In this document: piece by piece, positions 1 through 6,465 of the stretch
Layout: the number at the start of each line of letters is the position of its first letter
Numbering within the stretch: the first letter of the stretch is position 1
Source of the DNA: Belnapia sp.
GTDB lineage: Bacteria; Pseudomonadota; Alphaproteobacteria; Acetobacterales; Acetobacteraceae
DNA: 8,645 nt
Reading direction: 5' to 3'
Assembly: GCA_028291445.1 (NCBI GenBank)
Contig: JAQGIA010000423.1
Span: 1-8,645 of the forward strand
The notes under the pieces: generated by a model
Told to the model about the DNA's origin: nothing
The model's input: the letters and a program-made list of their open reading frames with translations, nothing else
Database searches by the model: none
Program-made: the position numbers and the translations under genes

Positions 1-840
1 CGGCTGATCCATTGCGGCATCGTCGCCTTCGGCACCGATGGGCGCTACGCCAACCGCCCGGCCTATGACCCGATCATCCAGTCGCTGTCCGGCGTCGCCG
101 GCACCTTCGACCGCGCCATCGGCGAGCCACGCTTCGTGCCCATGGTGATGACCGACCACATCACCGGCCTGGTCTCCGCGCAATCCATCGGCTTCGCGCT
201 GTACCGGCGGGAGAAGACCGGGCATGGCGAATCGATCGAGGTGCCGATGTTCGAGACCATGGCCAGCTTCGTCACCAGCGAGCATCTCGGCGCCGCCACC
301 TTCGATCCGCCCGAGGGGCCGACCGGCGACGCCCGCCTGCTCTCGCCCGACTACCGCCCGCTGCCGACGCTCGATGGCTACATCACCGTCCGCCCCAACG
401 ACAACCGCCAGGCTTTCGCCTTCTTCGACGCCATCGGCCGGCCGGAGCTGCGGGACGATCCGCGTTTCGCCACGCCGATCACCCGGACCCGCAATGCCGC
501 GGATTACTTCACCGTGCAGGTCGAGGCGCTGGCTCAGCGGACCACCGCCGAATGGCTGGAGGTCTTCGCCGAGGCCGATGTGCCCGCCGCCCGCTACAAC
601 ACCATCGACGACCTGCTGGACGATCCGCATCTCGGCGATGTCGGCTTCTGGCACTTCGACGACCACCCGACCGAGGGCCGCATCCGCCGCACCCGCACCC
701 CCGTCACCTTCCGCGGCGGCATGCGGGAGGCGGTGCTGCCCGCCCCGCGGCTCGGCGCGCAGACCGCCGAGATCCTGGCCGAGGCCGGCTACACCCCGGA
801 TGAGATCGCCGCCATGCTGCAAACCGGCGCGGCCGCCTGA
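1..840 (+). CDS. CaiB/BaiF (family III) CoA-transferase, 5' end cut off
   Basis: Family III enzymes move coenzyme A from an acyl-CoA donor to a carboxylic acid through an aspartyl-CoA thioester, in the cytoplasm. The frame is open from base 1, and 279 residues are visible. Full-length members have about 380-400 residues, so roughly 100-120 N-terminal residues lie outside the window. Visible family marks are AYDPIIQSLSG (residues 21-31) and the segment with Asp52 in TDHITGL. Asp52 aligns with the catalytic Asp169 of formyl-CoA transferase and is followed by the usual 'RREKTGHGESIEVPMFE' stretch. The C-terminus has the typical TPVTF, PAPRLG and GYTPDEIAAM blocks. The next gene, a CitE-like lyase, starts 13 bases after the stop, so the two are almost certainly co-transcribed and may be consecutive steps. 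The substrate cannot be read from the sequence; itaconate, mesaconate, citramalate or another short dicarboxylate is inference from the neighbour. The family assignment is firm. Confidence 0.93.
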   Translation, partial: RLIHCGIVAFGTDGRYANRPAYDPIIQSLSGVAGTFDRAIGEPRFVPMVMTDHITGLVSAQSIGFALYRREKTGHGESIEVPMFETMASFVTSEHLGAATFDPPEGPTGDARLLSPDYRPLPTLDGYITVRPNDNRQAFAFFDAIGRPELRDDPRFATPITRTRNAADYFTVQVEALAQRTTAEWLEVFAEADVPAARYNTIDDLLDDPHLGDVGFWHFDDHPTEGRIRRTRTPVTFRGGMREAVLPAPRLGAQTAEILAEAGYTPDEIAAMLQTGAAA

Positions 841-853
841 AGGACCCCCACTC

Positions 854-1714
854 ATGACCCTCCCCACCTGGCGTTCCCTGCTGTTCGTCCCGGCCACCGC
901 CGAGCGCTTCGTCGCCAAGGCGCATACCCGCGGCGCCGACGTCATCATCCTCGACCTGGAGGACAGCATCCCGCCGCCGGAGAAAGCCGCCGCCCGCGCC
1001 GCGCTGCCCGGCGCCGCGGCGCTGGTCCATGCCGCCGGCAACGAGGTCGCGGTCCGCATCAACCGGGCACTGGAACTGGCGATCCCCGATATCGCCGCGG
1101 CCATCATGCCGCAGGTCACCGCGCTGATGCTGCCCAAGGTGATGGGCGGGGAGCATATCAAGCTGCTGTCCGAGGTGGTCGCGGTGCGCGAGGCGGCGCT
1201 CGGCCTGCCCATCGGCCATACCCGCTTCATCGGCATCGTCGAGACGCCGCAGGCGCTGCCCAACCTGGTCGCCATTGCCGGCGCCGATCCGCGCATGGCC
1301 GCGCTCGGCGTCGGCTCGGAGGATCTCTCGACCGAGCTTGAGGCCGTGCCCGGTGCCGACATGCTCTACCACTTCGGCATGATGGCGGTGGCCGCAGCGC
1401 GTGGGGCCGGGGTCCTGCCGCTCGGCTCGGTCGGCGCCTTCGCCGATTTCAACGACCTCGATGGGTATCGCGCCTCGCTCAAGCGCTCCCGCCGCCTCGG
1501 CTTCGCCTGCACCGCCTGCATCCATCCGCTGCACGTGCCGATCATCAACGAGGAATACGGCGTCGCCCCGGCCGAGGCCGACCGCGCGCGCCGGCTGATC
1601 GCCGCCTTCGACGCGGCGCTGGCCGAGGGTTCCGGCGCCGTGGCCTTCGAGGGGGCGATGATCGACCTGCCGGTGGTGGAACGCGCCCGCCGCTTGCTGG
1701 CCCGGGTGAGGTAG
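854..1714 (+). CDS. HpcH/HpaI aldolase/citrate lyase beta-like (CitE-type) acyl-CoA lyase
   Basis: This is a 286-residue TIM-barrel lyase of the CitE family. Members cleave or form a C-C bond in hydroxyacyl-CoA thioesters such as malyl-CoA, citramalyl-CoA or citryl-ACP, using a divalent metal. Motifs in order are RSLLFVPA (7-14), DVIILDLEDSI (29-39), VRIN with substrate-binding Arg68 (67-70), LMLPKV (91-96), IVETPQAL with Glu130 (128-135), LGVGSEDL with Asp157 (151-158), and CIHP near the C-terminus. Glu130 and Asp157 fit the family's Mg2+ ligands. The ATG at 854 is supported by AAGGA at 840-844, nine bases upstream, and by the family N-terminus beginning a few residues before RSLLFVPA. No citrate lyase alpha or gamma (acyl carrier) gene is visible, so citrate lyase itself is unlikely. 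Adjacency to a family III CoA-transferase suggests a stand-alone (S)-citramalyl-CoA or malyl-CoA lyase. The exact substrate is unknown. Confidence 0.92.
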   Translation: MTLPTWRSLLFVPATAERFVAKAHTRGADVIILDLEDSIPPPEKAAARAALPGAAALVHAAGNEVAVRINRALELAIPDIAAAIMPQVTALMLPKVMGGEHIKLLSEVVAVREAALGLPIGHTRFIGIVETPQALPNLVAIAGADPRMAALGVGSEDLSTELEAVPGADMLYHFGMMAVAAARGAGVLPLGSVGAFADFNDLDGYRASLKRSRRLGFACTACIHPLHVPIINEEYGVAPAEADRARRLIAAFDAALAEGSGAVAFEGAMIDLPVVERARRLLARVR

Positions 1715-1716
1715 CC

Positions 1717-1732
1717 GGTTTCATTCGAAACC
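1717..1732. promoter_or_regulatory. Perfect inverted repeat upstream of hmgA (candidate operator)
   Basis: GGTTTC and GAAACC arms flank a four-base spacer (ATTC). The repeat starts two bases after the lyase stop codon and ends 42 bases before the hmgA start. The arms are AT-rich against very GC-rich surroundings, which makes chance less likely. It could be an operator for a dimeric repressor controlling hmgA (IclR- and MarR-type regulators control homogentisate genes in other proteobacteria), or an RNA hairpin. No strong T-run follows (TTACTT), so a classical terminator is less likely. The function is inferred. Confidence 0.4.
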
Positions 1733-1763
1733 TTACTTCGGGTGGCGCAATCAGGCGGCCAAA

Positions 1764-1769
1764 GGGAGG
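1764..1769 (+). promoter_or_regulatory. Shine-Dalgarno fixing the hmgA start
   Basis: GGGAGG lies five bases before the ATG at 1775. It supports that start over an in-frame GTG at 1742, which would add 11 residues unlike the family N-terminus, and over an ATG at 1787. Confidence 0.75.
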
Positions 1770-1774
1770 CATCG

Positions 1775-3070
1775 ATGGAACTCGCCATGCAGTCCGGCTT
1801 CGGCAATGAATTCGCCACCGAGGCCTTGCCCGGCGCCCTGCCGCAGGGCCGCAACAGCCCGCAGAAGGCTCCCTACGGCCTGTATGCCGAGCAGTTCAGC
1901 GGCACCGCCTTCACCGTCCCCCGCGCCGAGGCGCGGCGGTCCTGGCTGTACCGCATCCGCCCCTCGGCCGGGCATGGCGCTTTCCGCCCCATGGATCAGG
2001 GGCTGCTTTGCGGCCCGCTGGCGCCGCCGACGCCCAACCGTCTCCGCTGGGACCCGCTGCCTATCCCCGAGGCGCCCACCGATTTCATCGCCGGGCTGAC
2101 GACCATCGGCGCCAACGCCCCGGGCGAGGCGCTGTCGGGCGTCACCATCCACATCTATTGCGCCAACCAATCCATGGACCGCGTCTTCCAGAACAGCGAC
2201 GGCGAATTTCTTCTGGTTCCCGAACAGGGCCGCCTGCTGCTGGCCACCGAATGCGGCCGCCTGCTGGTCGGCCCCGGCCAGATCGCCGTCATCCCCTGCG
2301 GCATGAAATTCCGCGTGGAACTGCCGGACGGCACCGCGCGCGGCTATGCCGCCGAGAACCACGGCGCCGCGCTGCGGCTGCCCGACCTTGGCCCGATCGG
2401 CGCCAATGGCCTGGCCAATCCGCGCGACTTCCTCTCGCCCATCGCCTGGTTCGAGGAACGCGACGAACCGACCGAGCTGGTGCAGAAATTCCAGGGCGGG
2501 CTCTGGACCACCACGCTCGATCATTCGCCGCTGGATGTGGTGGCCTGGCACGGCAACAACGCGCCCTACGTCTACGACACGCGCCACTTCATGGTCATCA
2601 ACACGGTCAGCTTCGACCACCCGGACCCGTCGATCTTCACCGTGCTGACCAGCCCCGGCACCGCGCCCGGCGTCGCCAACATGGACTTCGTCATCTTCCC
2701 GCCGCGCTGGCTGGTCGCCGAGGCGACCTTCCGGCCACCCTGGTTCCATCGCAACGTGATGAATGAATGCATGGGGCTGGTCCATGGCGCCTACGACGGC
2801 AAGGCGGCGGGATTCGCTCCCGGTGGCGTCTCGCTGCATCCGCGGCTCAGCGGTCATGGCCCGGATGCCGCCACCACCGAACGTGCCATCGCCGCCGATC
2901 TCGCGCCGCACAAGCTGGAGGGCACGCTGGCCTTCATGGTCGAGACCAGCCAAATCATCCGCCCCAGCGTCTTCGCCATGGCCGCGCCGCAGCTCCAGCC
3001 GAGCTACGATGCCTGCTGGGACGGACTGCCCAAGCGGTTACCGGAGTCCGCTGATGGACACGACGCATGA
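1775..3070 (+). CDS. hmgA: Homogentisate 1,2-dioxygenase
   Basis: HmgA opens the aromatic ring of homogentisate with O2 to give 4-maleylacetoacetate. This is the central ring-cleavage step of tyrosine and phenylalanine catabolism, and the enzyme is a cytoplasmic non-haem Fe(II) cupin-fold protein. At 431 residues it is family length. The N-terminus carries the hallmark SGFGNEF and APYGLYAEQ. The iron ligands are His325 and Glu331 in FHRNVMNE and His361 in GHGPD. Their spacing (6 and 36 residues) equals that of human His335, Glu341 and His371. The catalytic base, human His292, corresponds to His282 in FDHPDPSIF. All active-site residues are intact, so the gene should be functional. The ATG at 1775 has a good ribosome site. 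The stop overlaps the start of the fumarylacetoacetase gene, pointing to translational coupling within one operon. Confidence 0.98.
   Translation: MELAMQSGFGNEFATEALPGALPQGRNSPQKAPYGLYAEQFSGTAFTVPRAEARRSWLYRIRPSAGHGAFRPMDQGLLCGPLAPPTPNRLRWDPLPIPEAPTDFIAGLTTIGANAPGEALSGVTIHIYCANQSMDRVFQNSDGEFLLVPEQGRLLLATECGRLLVGPGQIAVIPCGMKFRVELPDGTARGYAAENHGAALRLPDLGPIGANGLANPRDFLSPIAWFEERDEPTELVQKFQGGLWTTTLDHSPLDVVAWHGNNAPYVYDTRHFMVINTVSFDHPDPSIFTVLTSPGTAPGVANMDFVIFPPRWLVAEATFRPPWFHRNVMNECMGLVHGAYDGKAAGFAPGGVSLHPRLSGHGPDAATTERAIAADLAPHKLEGTLAFMVETSQIIRPSVFAMAAPQLQPSYDACWDGLPKRLPESADGHDA
3043..3046 (+). promoter_or_regulatory. Shine-Dalgarno for fumarylacetoacetase inside hmgA
   Basis: GGAG inside the last codons of hmgA is seven bases before the ATG at 3054. 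It supports that start, which gives a family-length protein and a 17-base overlap with hmgA. Confidence 0.6.
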
Positions 3071-4322
3071 TCCGCAGCGGCGCAGCTTCGTCGCCTCGGC
3101 CAATGGCCACGCGGATTTCCCCATCCAGAACCTGCCGCTCGGCGTCTTCAGCCCGGCCGGCGGGCGGCCACGCGGCGGCATCGCCATCGGCGACAGCATC
3201 CTCGATGTCGCCGCCATCGCCACGCTACTGCCGGAGGCGGCGCGCCCCGCCGCCGCGGCCATGGCGGCCGAGAGCCTGAACGCGACCCTCGCCCTGGGCA
3301 CCGCGCCGCTGCGGGCGGCACTCTCGGCATTGCTCGCCGCCGACAGCGCCCGGGCGGAGGAGGTCCGGCCGCATCTGCACGCGGCCGCCGGCTGCACCCT
3401 GCACCTGCCGGCGCGGATCGGCGACTACACGGATTTCTTCGCCGGCATCCACCACGCCTTCAACGCCGGCAAGCAGTTCCGCCCGGATAGCCCGCTGCTG
3501 CCCAACTACAAATACGTCCCCGTCGCCTATCACGGCCGGGCTTCCTCCATCCGCCCCTCCGGCACCGCGGTCCGTCGCCCGAAGGGCCAGCGGAAGCGCC
3601 CGGAGGAGACGGCGCCGAGCTTCGGTGCCTGCCGCAACCTCGACTACGAACTGGAACTCGGCATCTGGATCGGTGGCGGCAATGCCCAGGGGGATGCGGT
3701 GCCCATCGCCGCCGCGCCCGGCATGATCGCCGGCTACTGCCTGTTGAACGACTGGTCGGCGCGCGACATCCAGGCCTGGGAGGCCCAGCCGCTCGGCCCC
3801 TTCCTGGCGAAGAATTTCTGCACCAGCATCAGCCCCTGGATCGTCACGCCCGAGGCCCTGGCGCCCTTCCGCATCCAGCAGCCGCCACGCCCGGCCGGCG
3901 ACCCGGCGCCGCTCGACTATCTGCTGGATGCCGCGGACCAGGCCGGCGGCGCGCTGGATCTCCAACTGGAAGTGCTGCTGCAGACCCCCGGCGGCGGCCC
4001 GTTCCGGCTCTCCCTCGCCAATGCCAGGCACCTCTATTGGACCCCGGCGCAGCTGGTGGCGCACCACACCGTCGGCGGCTGCAACCTCTCGCCCGGCGAC
4101 CTGCTCGGCAGCGGCACCATCTCCGCGCCAACGCCGGACGGCTTCGGCGCCCTGCTGGAAATCACCGAGGGCGGCCGCAAGCCGGTGATCCTGCCGAATG
4201 GCGAGGAGCGGCGGTTTCTCAAAGATGGCGACACCATCATCTTCCGCGCCCGTGCCACGCGCGAGGGCTGCGTGCCGATCGGCTTCGGCGAGTGCCGCGG
4301 CACGATCCTGCCGGCAACCTAG
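3054..4322 (+). CDS. fahA: Fumarylacetoacetase (fumarylacetoacetate hydrolase)
   Basis: This enzyme hydrolyses fumarylacetoacetate to fumarate and acetoacetate, the last step of homogentisate degradation, in the cytoplasm. The 422-residue protein has the small N-terminal domain (about 1-118) and the C-terminal FAH beta-roll. Residues match the mouse enzyme almost number for number. Metal ligands are Asp127, Glu199, Glu201 and Asp233 (mouse 126, 199, 201, 233). Catalytic residues are His134, Arg143, Lys253 and Glu369 (mouse 133, 142, 253, 364). Other marks are [35 protein letters not shown] and IGFGECRG. The ATG at 3054 overlaps the hmgA stop by 17 bases in another frame, with GGAG upstream. 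The pathway isomerase MaiA is not next to it. In the window the block ends here, followed by 185 bases with no convincing terminator. The symbol varies between organisms (fahA, hmgB, fah). Confidence 0.98.
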   Translation: MDTTHDPQRRSFVASANGHADFPIQNLPLGVFSPAGGRPRGGIAIGDSILDVAAIATLLPEAARPAAAAMAAESLNATLALGTAPLRAALSALLAADSARAEEVRPHLHAAAGCTLHLPARIGDYTDFFAGIHHAFNAGKQFRPDSPLLPNYKYVPVAYHGRASSIRPSGTAVRRPKGQRKRPEETAPSFGACRNLDYELELGIWIGGGNAQGDAVPIAAAPGMIAGYCLLNDWSARDIQAWEAQPLGPFLAKNFCTSISPWIVTPEALAPFRIQQPPRPAGDPAPLDYLLDAADQAGGALDLQLEVLLQTPGGGPFRLSLANARHLYWTPAQLVAHHTVGGCNLSPGDLLGSGTISAPTPDGFGALLEITEGGRKPVILPNGEERRFLKDGDTIIFRARATREGCVPIGFGECRGTILPAT

Positions 4323-4507
4323 CGCCAGGACCGCCCCGGCCTGCCGCCCATCGGCGTTGCATGGTGGTAGCGGTCCGGCTTCCTGCCGCCGCGTCAGGGT
4401 TTGTTTACGGAAAGCCTGCATCATTCTCCGGCCAGAAAACGGACGGCGTCGATGCAACGGGCAGCGGATCGCGAATGCGATGTGTGGCCCTTCATGGGAG
4501 TCACATC
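4323..4507. other. Intergenic region between fahA and the receiver-domain gene
   Basis: These 185 bases hold no credible gene. A relatively AT-rich patch at about 4399-4427 (TTTGTTTACGG and following bases) could contain a promoter for the downstream gene, but I cannot align convincing -35 and -10 boxes at normal spacing. A short inverted repeat, ATCGC-GAAT-GCGAT, sits at 4468-4481 just before the likely start. It is only five bases per arm and may be chance. No T-tailed terminator hairpin was seen after fahA. Confidence 0.4.
4496..4500 (+). promoter_or_regulatory. Shine-Dalgarno favouring a TTG start
   Basis: GGGAG is seven bases before an in-frame TTG at 4508. The competing in-frame ATG codons at 4475 and 4535 have no comparable purine-rich site at proper spacing. 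Confidence 0.5.
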
Positions 4508-5293
4508 TTGCCCGAGAACGACGATGCCGATGGAATGCCGCGACGCGTTTCCACCGCCCAGGCGCGAAGGCCCGGCGCAGCTTGGCGGCAGGATATCACC
4601 CGCGCGCGGCTGCTGATCGCCGCCTCCGCCAGGGGCCGGGCCCGCCTTCCCACCGGTCGCCCCGCGGAGCAACGGGTCGACGCGGTGCTGCAACTGCTGA
4701 ACGACCTGCACCTGGCGCGCGGCTTCGCATTGCCGGCCGAGCTGCGGCCGATGGAAGACAGCGTTGCCTCCCTCGGGGCCTCGCCCGGCCGGGTGCGGCA
4801 CCGGCATGTCGCGCTGCGGACGGCGTGGGAGGCATACGAGGCGCGGTTGCTCGTCGCCCGGATGGGCACCCGGGCCGCCGCGCCGGGGACCCTGCCGGCA
4901 GGGTCGCAGCGGATCGCGCTGCTGGTGGATGACGCCGCGGATGTCCTGGTTACGGTCGGCGCCTTCCTGCGGGCGAGCGGCTTCGACGTCCGCCGCGCCT
5001 CGACCGCCGCAGGCGCCCTGGCGATGCTGACGCCCGACCTGGACCTGCTGGTCGCCAACCACGCCTTGCCCGGCATTTCCGGGCCGGATCTGGTGGCGAT
5101 GGCCCGTCGGCGACGGCCAGGACTGGCGGCGGTGATCGCCTTCGGCTTCGTCGATATCGCCGCGCTGTCCAGCCTGCCGCCGGGCGTCGCCATGCTTGGC
5201 AAGCCGTTTCGCCAAGCCGAGCTGCATCGCCTGGCTGAAAGCCTGTTGGCATTGCCGGCCACATCCTGCCCCGGGGCCGCCACGCCGGTGTAA
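4508..5293 (+). CDS. Protein with C-terminal degenerate response-regulator receiver domain
   Basis: With the TTG start the protein has 261 residues; alternatives are ATG 4475 (272 residues) and ATG 4535 (252 residues). Residues 135-247 form a CheY-like receiver: RIALLVDD with the acidic pair Asp141-Asp142, the helix and strand order of the family, LPGISG (187-192), and the conserved Lys232-Pro233 in LGKPF. The phosphoacceptor position holds Asn184 (VANHALPG where active proteins have an Asp), and the switch Thr/Ser position before Gly213 holds Phe212. Normal aspartyl phosphorylation is therefore unlikely, and it may signal by protein contact. Residues 1-130 are Arg/Ala-rich and probably helical and match no family I know; there is no DNA-binding, kinase or cyclase domain. 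No histidine kinase gene is nearby. It is flanked by catabolic genes at distances of 185 and 104 bases, so it is probably a separate unit. The coding call is supported by the intact receiver fold; its role is unknown. Confidence 0.8.
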   Translation: MPENDDADGMPRRVSTAQARRPGAAWRQDITRARLLIAASARGRARLPTGRPAEQRVDAVLQLLNDLHLARGFALPAELRPMEDSVASLGASPGRVRHRHVALRTAWEAYEARLLVARMGTRAAAPGTLPAGSQRIALLVDDAADVLVTVGAFLRASGFDVRRASTAAGALAMLTPDLDLLVANHALPGISGPDLVAMARRRRPGLAAVIAFGFVDIAALSSLPPGVAMLGKPFRQAELHRLAESLLALPATSCPGAATPV

Positions 5294-5397
5294 GGCTTTT
5301 TCCCACCGCAATCCGCGCTGCGGGCAAACTGCCCATGATAGGCTCGCCCTCATAAGCCGGGGAACGGAACCGGCTCGCGCGACAGGGAGCGAACCAT
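5294..5397. other. Intergenic region upstream of the Ldh2-family gene
   Basis: This 104-base gap opens with GGCTTTTT right after the receiver-gene stop, which is only a weak terminator hint because the preceding GCC/GGC stem is three pairs. A small inverted repeat, GGGCA-AAC-TGCCC, lies at 5322-5334. Near the end are the tandem GGAACGGAAC at 5361-5370 and the ribosome site GGGAG at 5385-5389. A promoter for the dehydrogenase/binding-protein pair is expected here, but I cannot place it. Confidence 0.35.
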
Positions 5398-6444
5398 ATG
5401 GCCGAATGCGTCGCCGCCGAGGATCTTCGCCGCTTCATGGCCGGCATCTACCAGGCGGTGGGCGTGCCGCCGGCGGATGCGGCGCAGGTCGCCGGGCTGA
5501 TGGCCGAGGCCGACCTCATCGGCGCCGATGGCCATGGCGTGTTCCGCCTCGCCCAATACGTCCGCCGCATGCGCGCCGGCGGCATGAATCCTTGCGCCAC
5601 CCCCCGCATCATCGAGGAACGCCCCGCCTCGGCGTTGATCGATGGCGACAACGGCCTCGGCCATCTGGCGACGACGCTGGCCGCCCGCACCGCCATCGCC
5701 AAGGCCCGCACCCAGGGTGTCGCCTGGTGCGGCGTGCGGAACGGCAACCATGCCGGCCCCGCCAGCCTCTATGCCCGCATGGTGCAGGAAGCGGGGATGA
5801 TCGGCCTCTACCTCGCGGTCGGCAGCGCCAACCACCTGCCGCCCTGGGGCGGGCTGGAATTGCTGCTCTCGACCAATCCCATCGCCGTCGCCATCCCGGC
5901 CCGGCACGAGCCGCCCATCGTGCTCGACATGGCCACCACCGTCGCCGCCTATGGCAAGGTGAAGGTCAAGGCGCAGCGCGGCGAGGCGATGCCGGTGGGC
6001 TGGATGATCGACCGCCTCGGCCAGGCGCTGACCGATCCCAAGCGGGCGAACGAGGGGCTGCTGCTGCCGATCGGCGGCTACAAGGGCTATGGCCTCGCGC
6101 TGGTCTTCGGCCTGCTGGCCGGCACCCTCAACGGCGCGGCGATGGGCCGCGAGGTGGTGGATTTCAACGCCGACGACACCACGGTGACCAATACCGGCCA
6201 GGCCATCCTCGCCATCGACATCGCCGCCTTCGGCGACCCCGAGGCCTTCCGCGACCGCATCGACGCGCTGGCGCGGGAGATCCGCGGCAGCGAGCGGCTG
6301 CCCGGCGTCGAGCGCATCTTCCTGCCCGGCGAGCAGAGCGCCGCTACCCGCGCCCGCCGCGTGGTGGAGGGCGTGCCCATCCCGCCGGCACTGCGCGCCC
6401 AGCTCGACACGCTGGCCGCCGAACTGGGCGCGGCGAGGCTCTAG
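5398..6444 (+). CDS. Ldh2/malate-lactate dehydrogenase family NAD(P)-dependent oxidoreductase
   Basis: This family (YbiC, AllD, DpkA and sulfolactate dehydrogenase relatives) oxidises 2-hydroxy acids or reduces 2-keto or imino acids with NAD(P)H. Its fold is unlike the classical Rossmann lactate dehydrogenases. The protein has 348 residues, the usual length. Motifs are GADGHGVFRLAQY (42-54) with His46 and Arg50, the family's HGxxR element; NGNHAGP (115-121) with probable catalytic His118; TNPIAVAIP (159-167); IVLDMATT (174-181) at the cofactor site; and GGYKGYGLAL (226-235) with Lys229. The residue before His46 is Gly, where many members have Ser. The ATG at 5398 follows GGGAG (5385-5389) by eight bases. 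A Bug-type binding protein begins 21 bases after the stop, so the pair likely takes up and oxidises a carboxylic acid. The substrate (malate, lactate, ureidoglycolate, sulfolactate or other) cannot be told from the sequence. Confidence 0.93.
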   Translation: MAECVAAEDLRRFMAGIYQAVGVPPADAAQVAGLMAEADLIGADGHGVFRLAQYVRRMRAGGMNPCATPRIIEERPASALIDGDNGLGHLATTLAARTAIAKARTQGVAWCGVRNGNHAGPASLYARMVQEAGMIGLYLAVGSANHLPPWGGLELLLSTNPIAVAIPARHEPPIVLDMATTVAAYGKVKVKAQRGEAMPVGWMIDRLGQALTDPKRANEGLLLPIGGYKGYGLALVFGLLAGTLNGAAMGREVVDFNADDTTVTNTGQAILAIDIAAFGDPEAFRDRIDALAREIRGSERLPGVERIFLPGEQSAATRARRVVEGVPIPPALRAQLDTLAAELGAARL

Positions 6445-6465
6445 GGGCGGGGAGGGGAGAACGCC

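Noticed and set aside
1751..2953. A 400-codon minus-strand frame opposite hmgA
   Set aside because: It is an antisense shadow of a gene whose active-site residues are all intact, and it has no domain features of its own.
3225..4457. A 410-codon minus-strand frame opposite fumarylacetoacetase
   Set aside because: It is antisense to a complete, well-conserved enzyme. It has no family motif and is rich in Gly, Arg and Ala.
5322..5334. GGGCA-AAC-TGCCC as a terminator or operator
   Set aside because: The arms are only five bases, in GC-rich DNA, with no T-run after the repeat. Chance is a sufficient explanation without comparative data.
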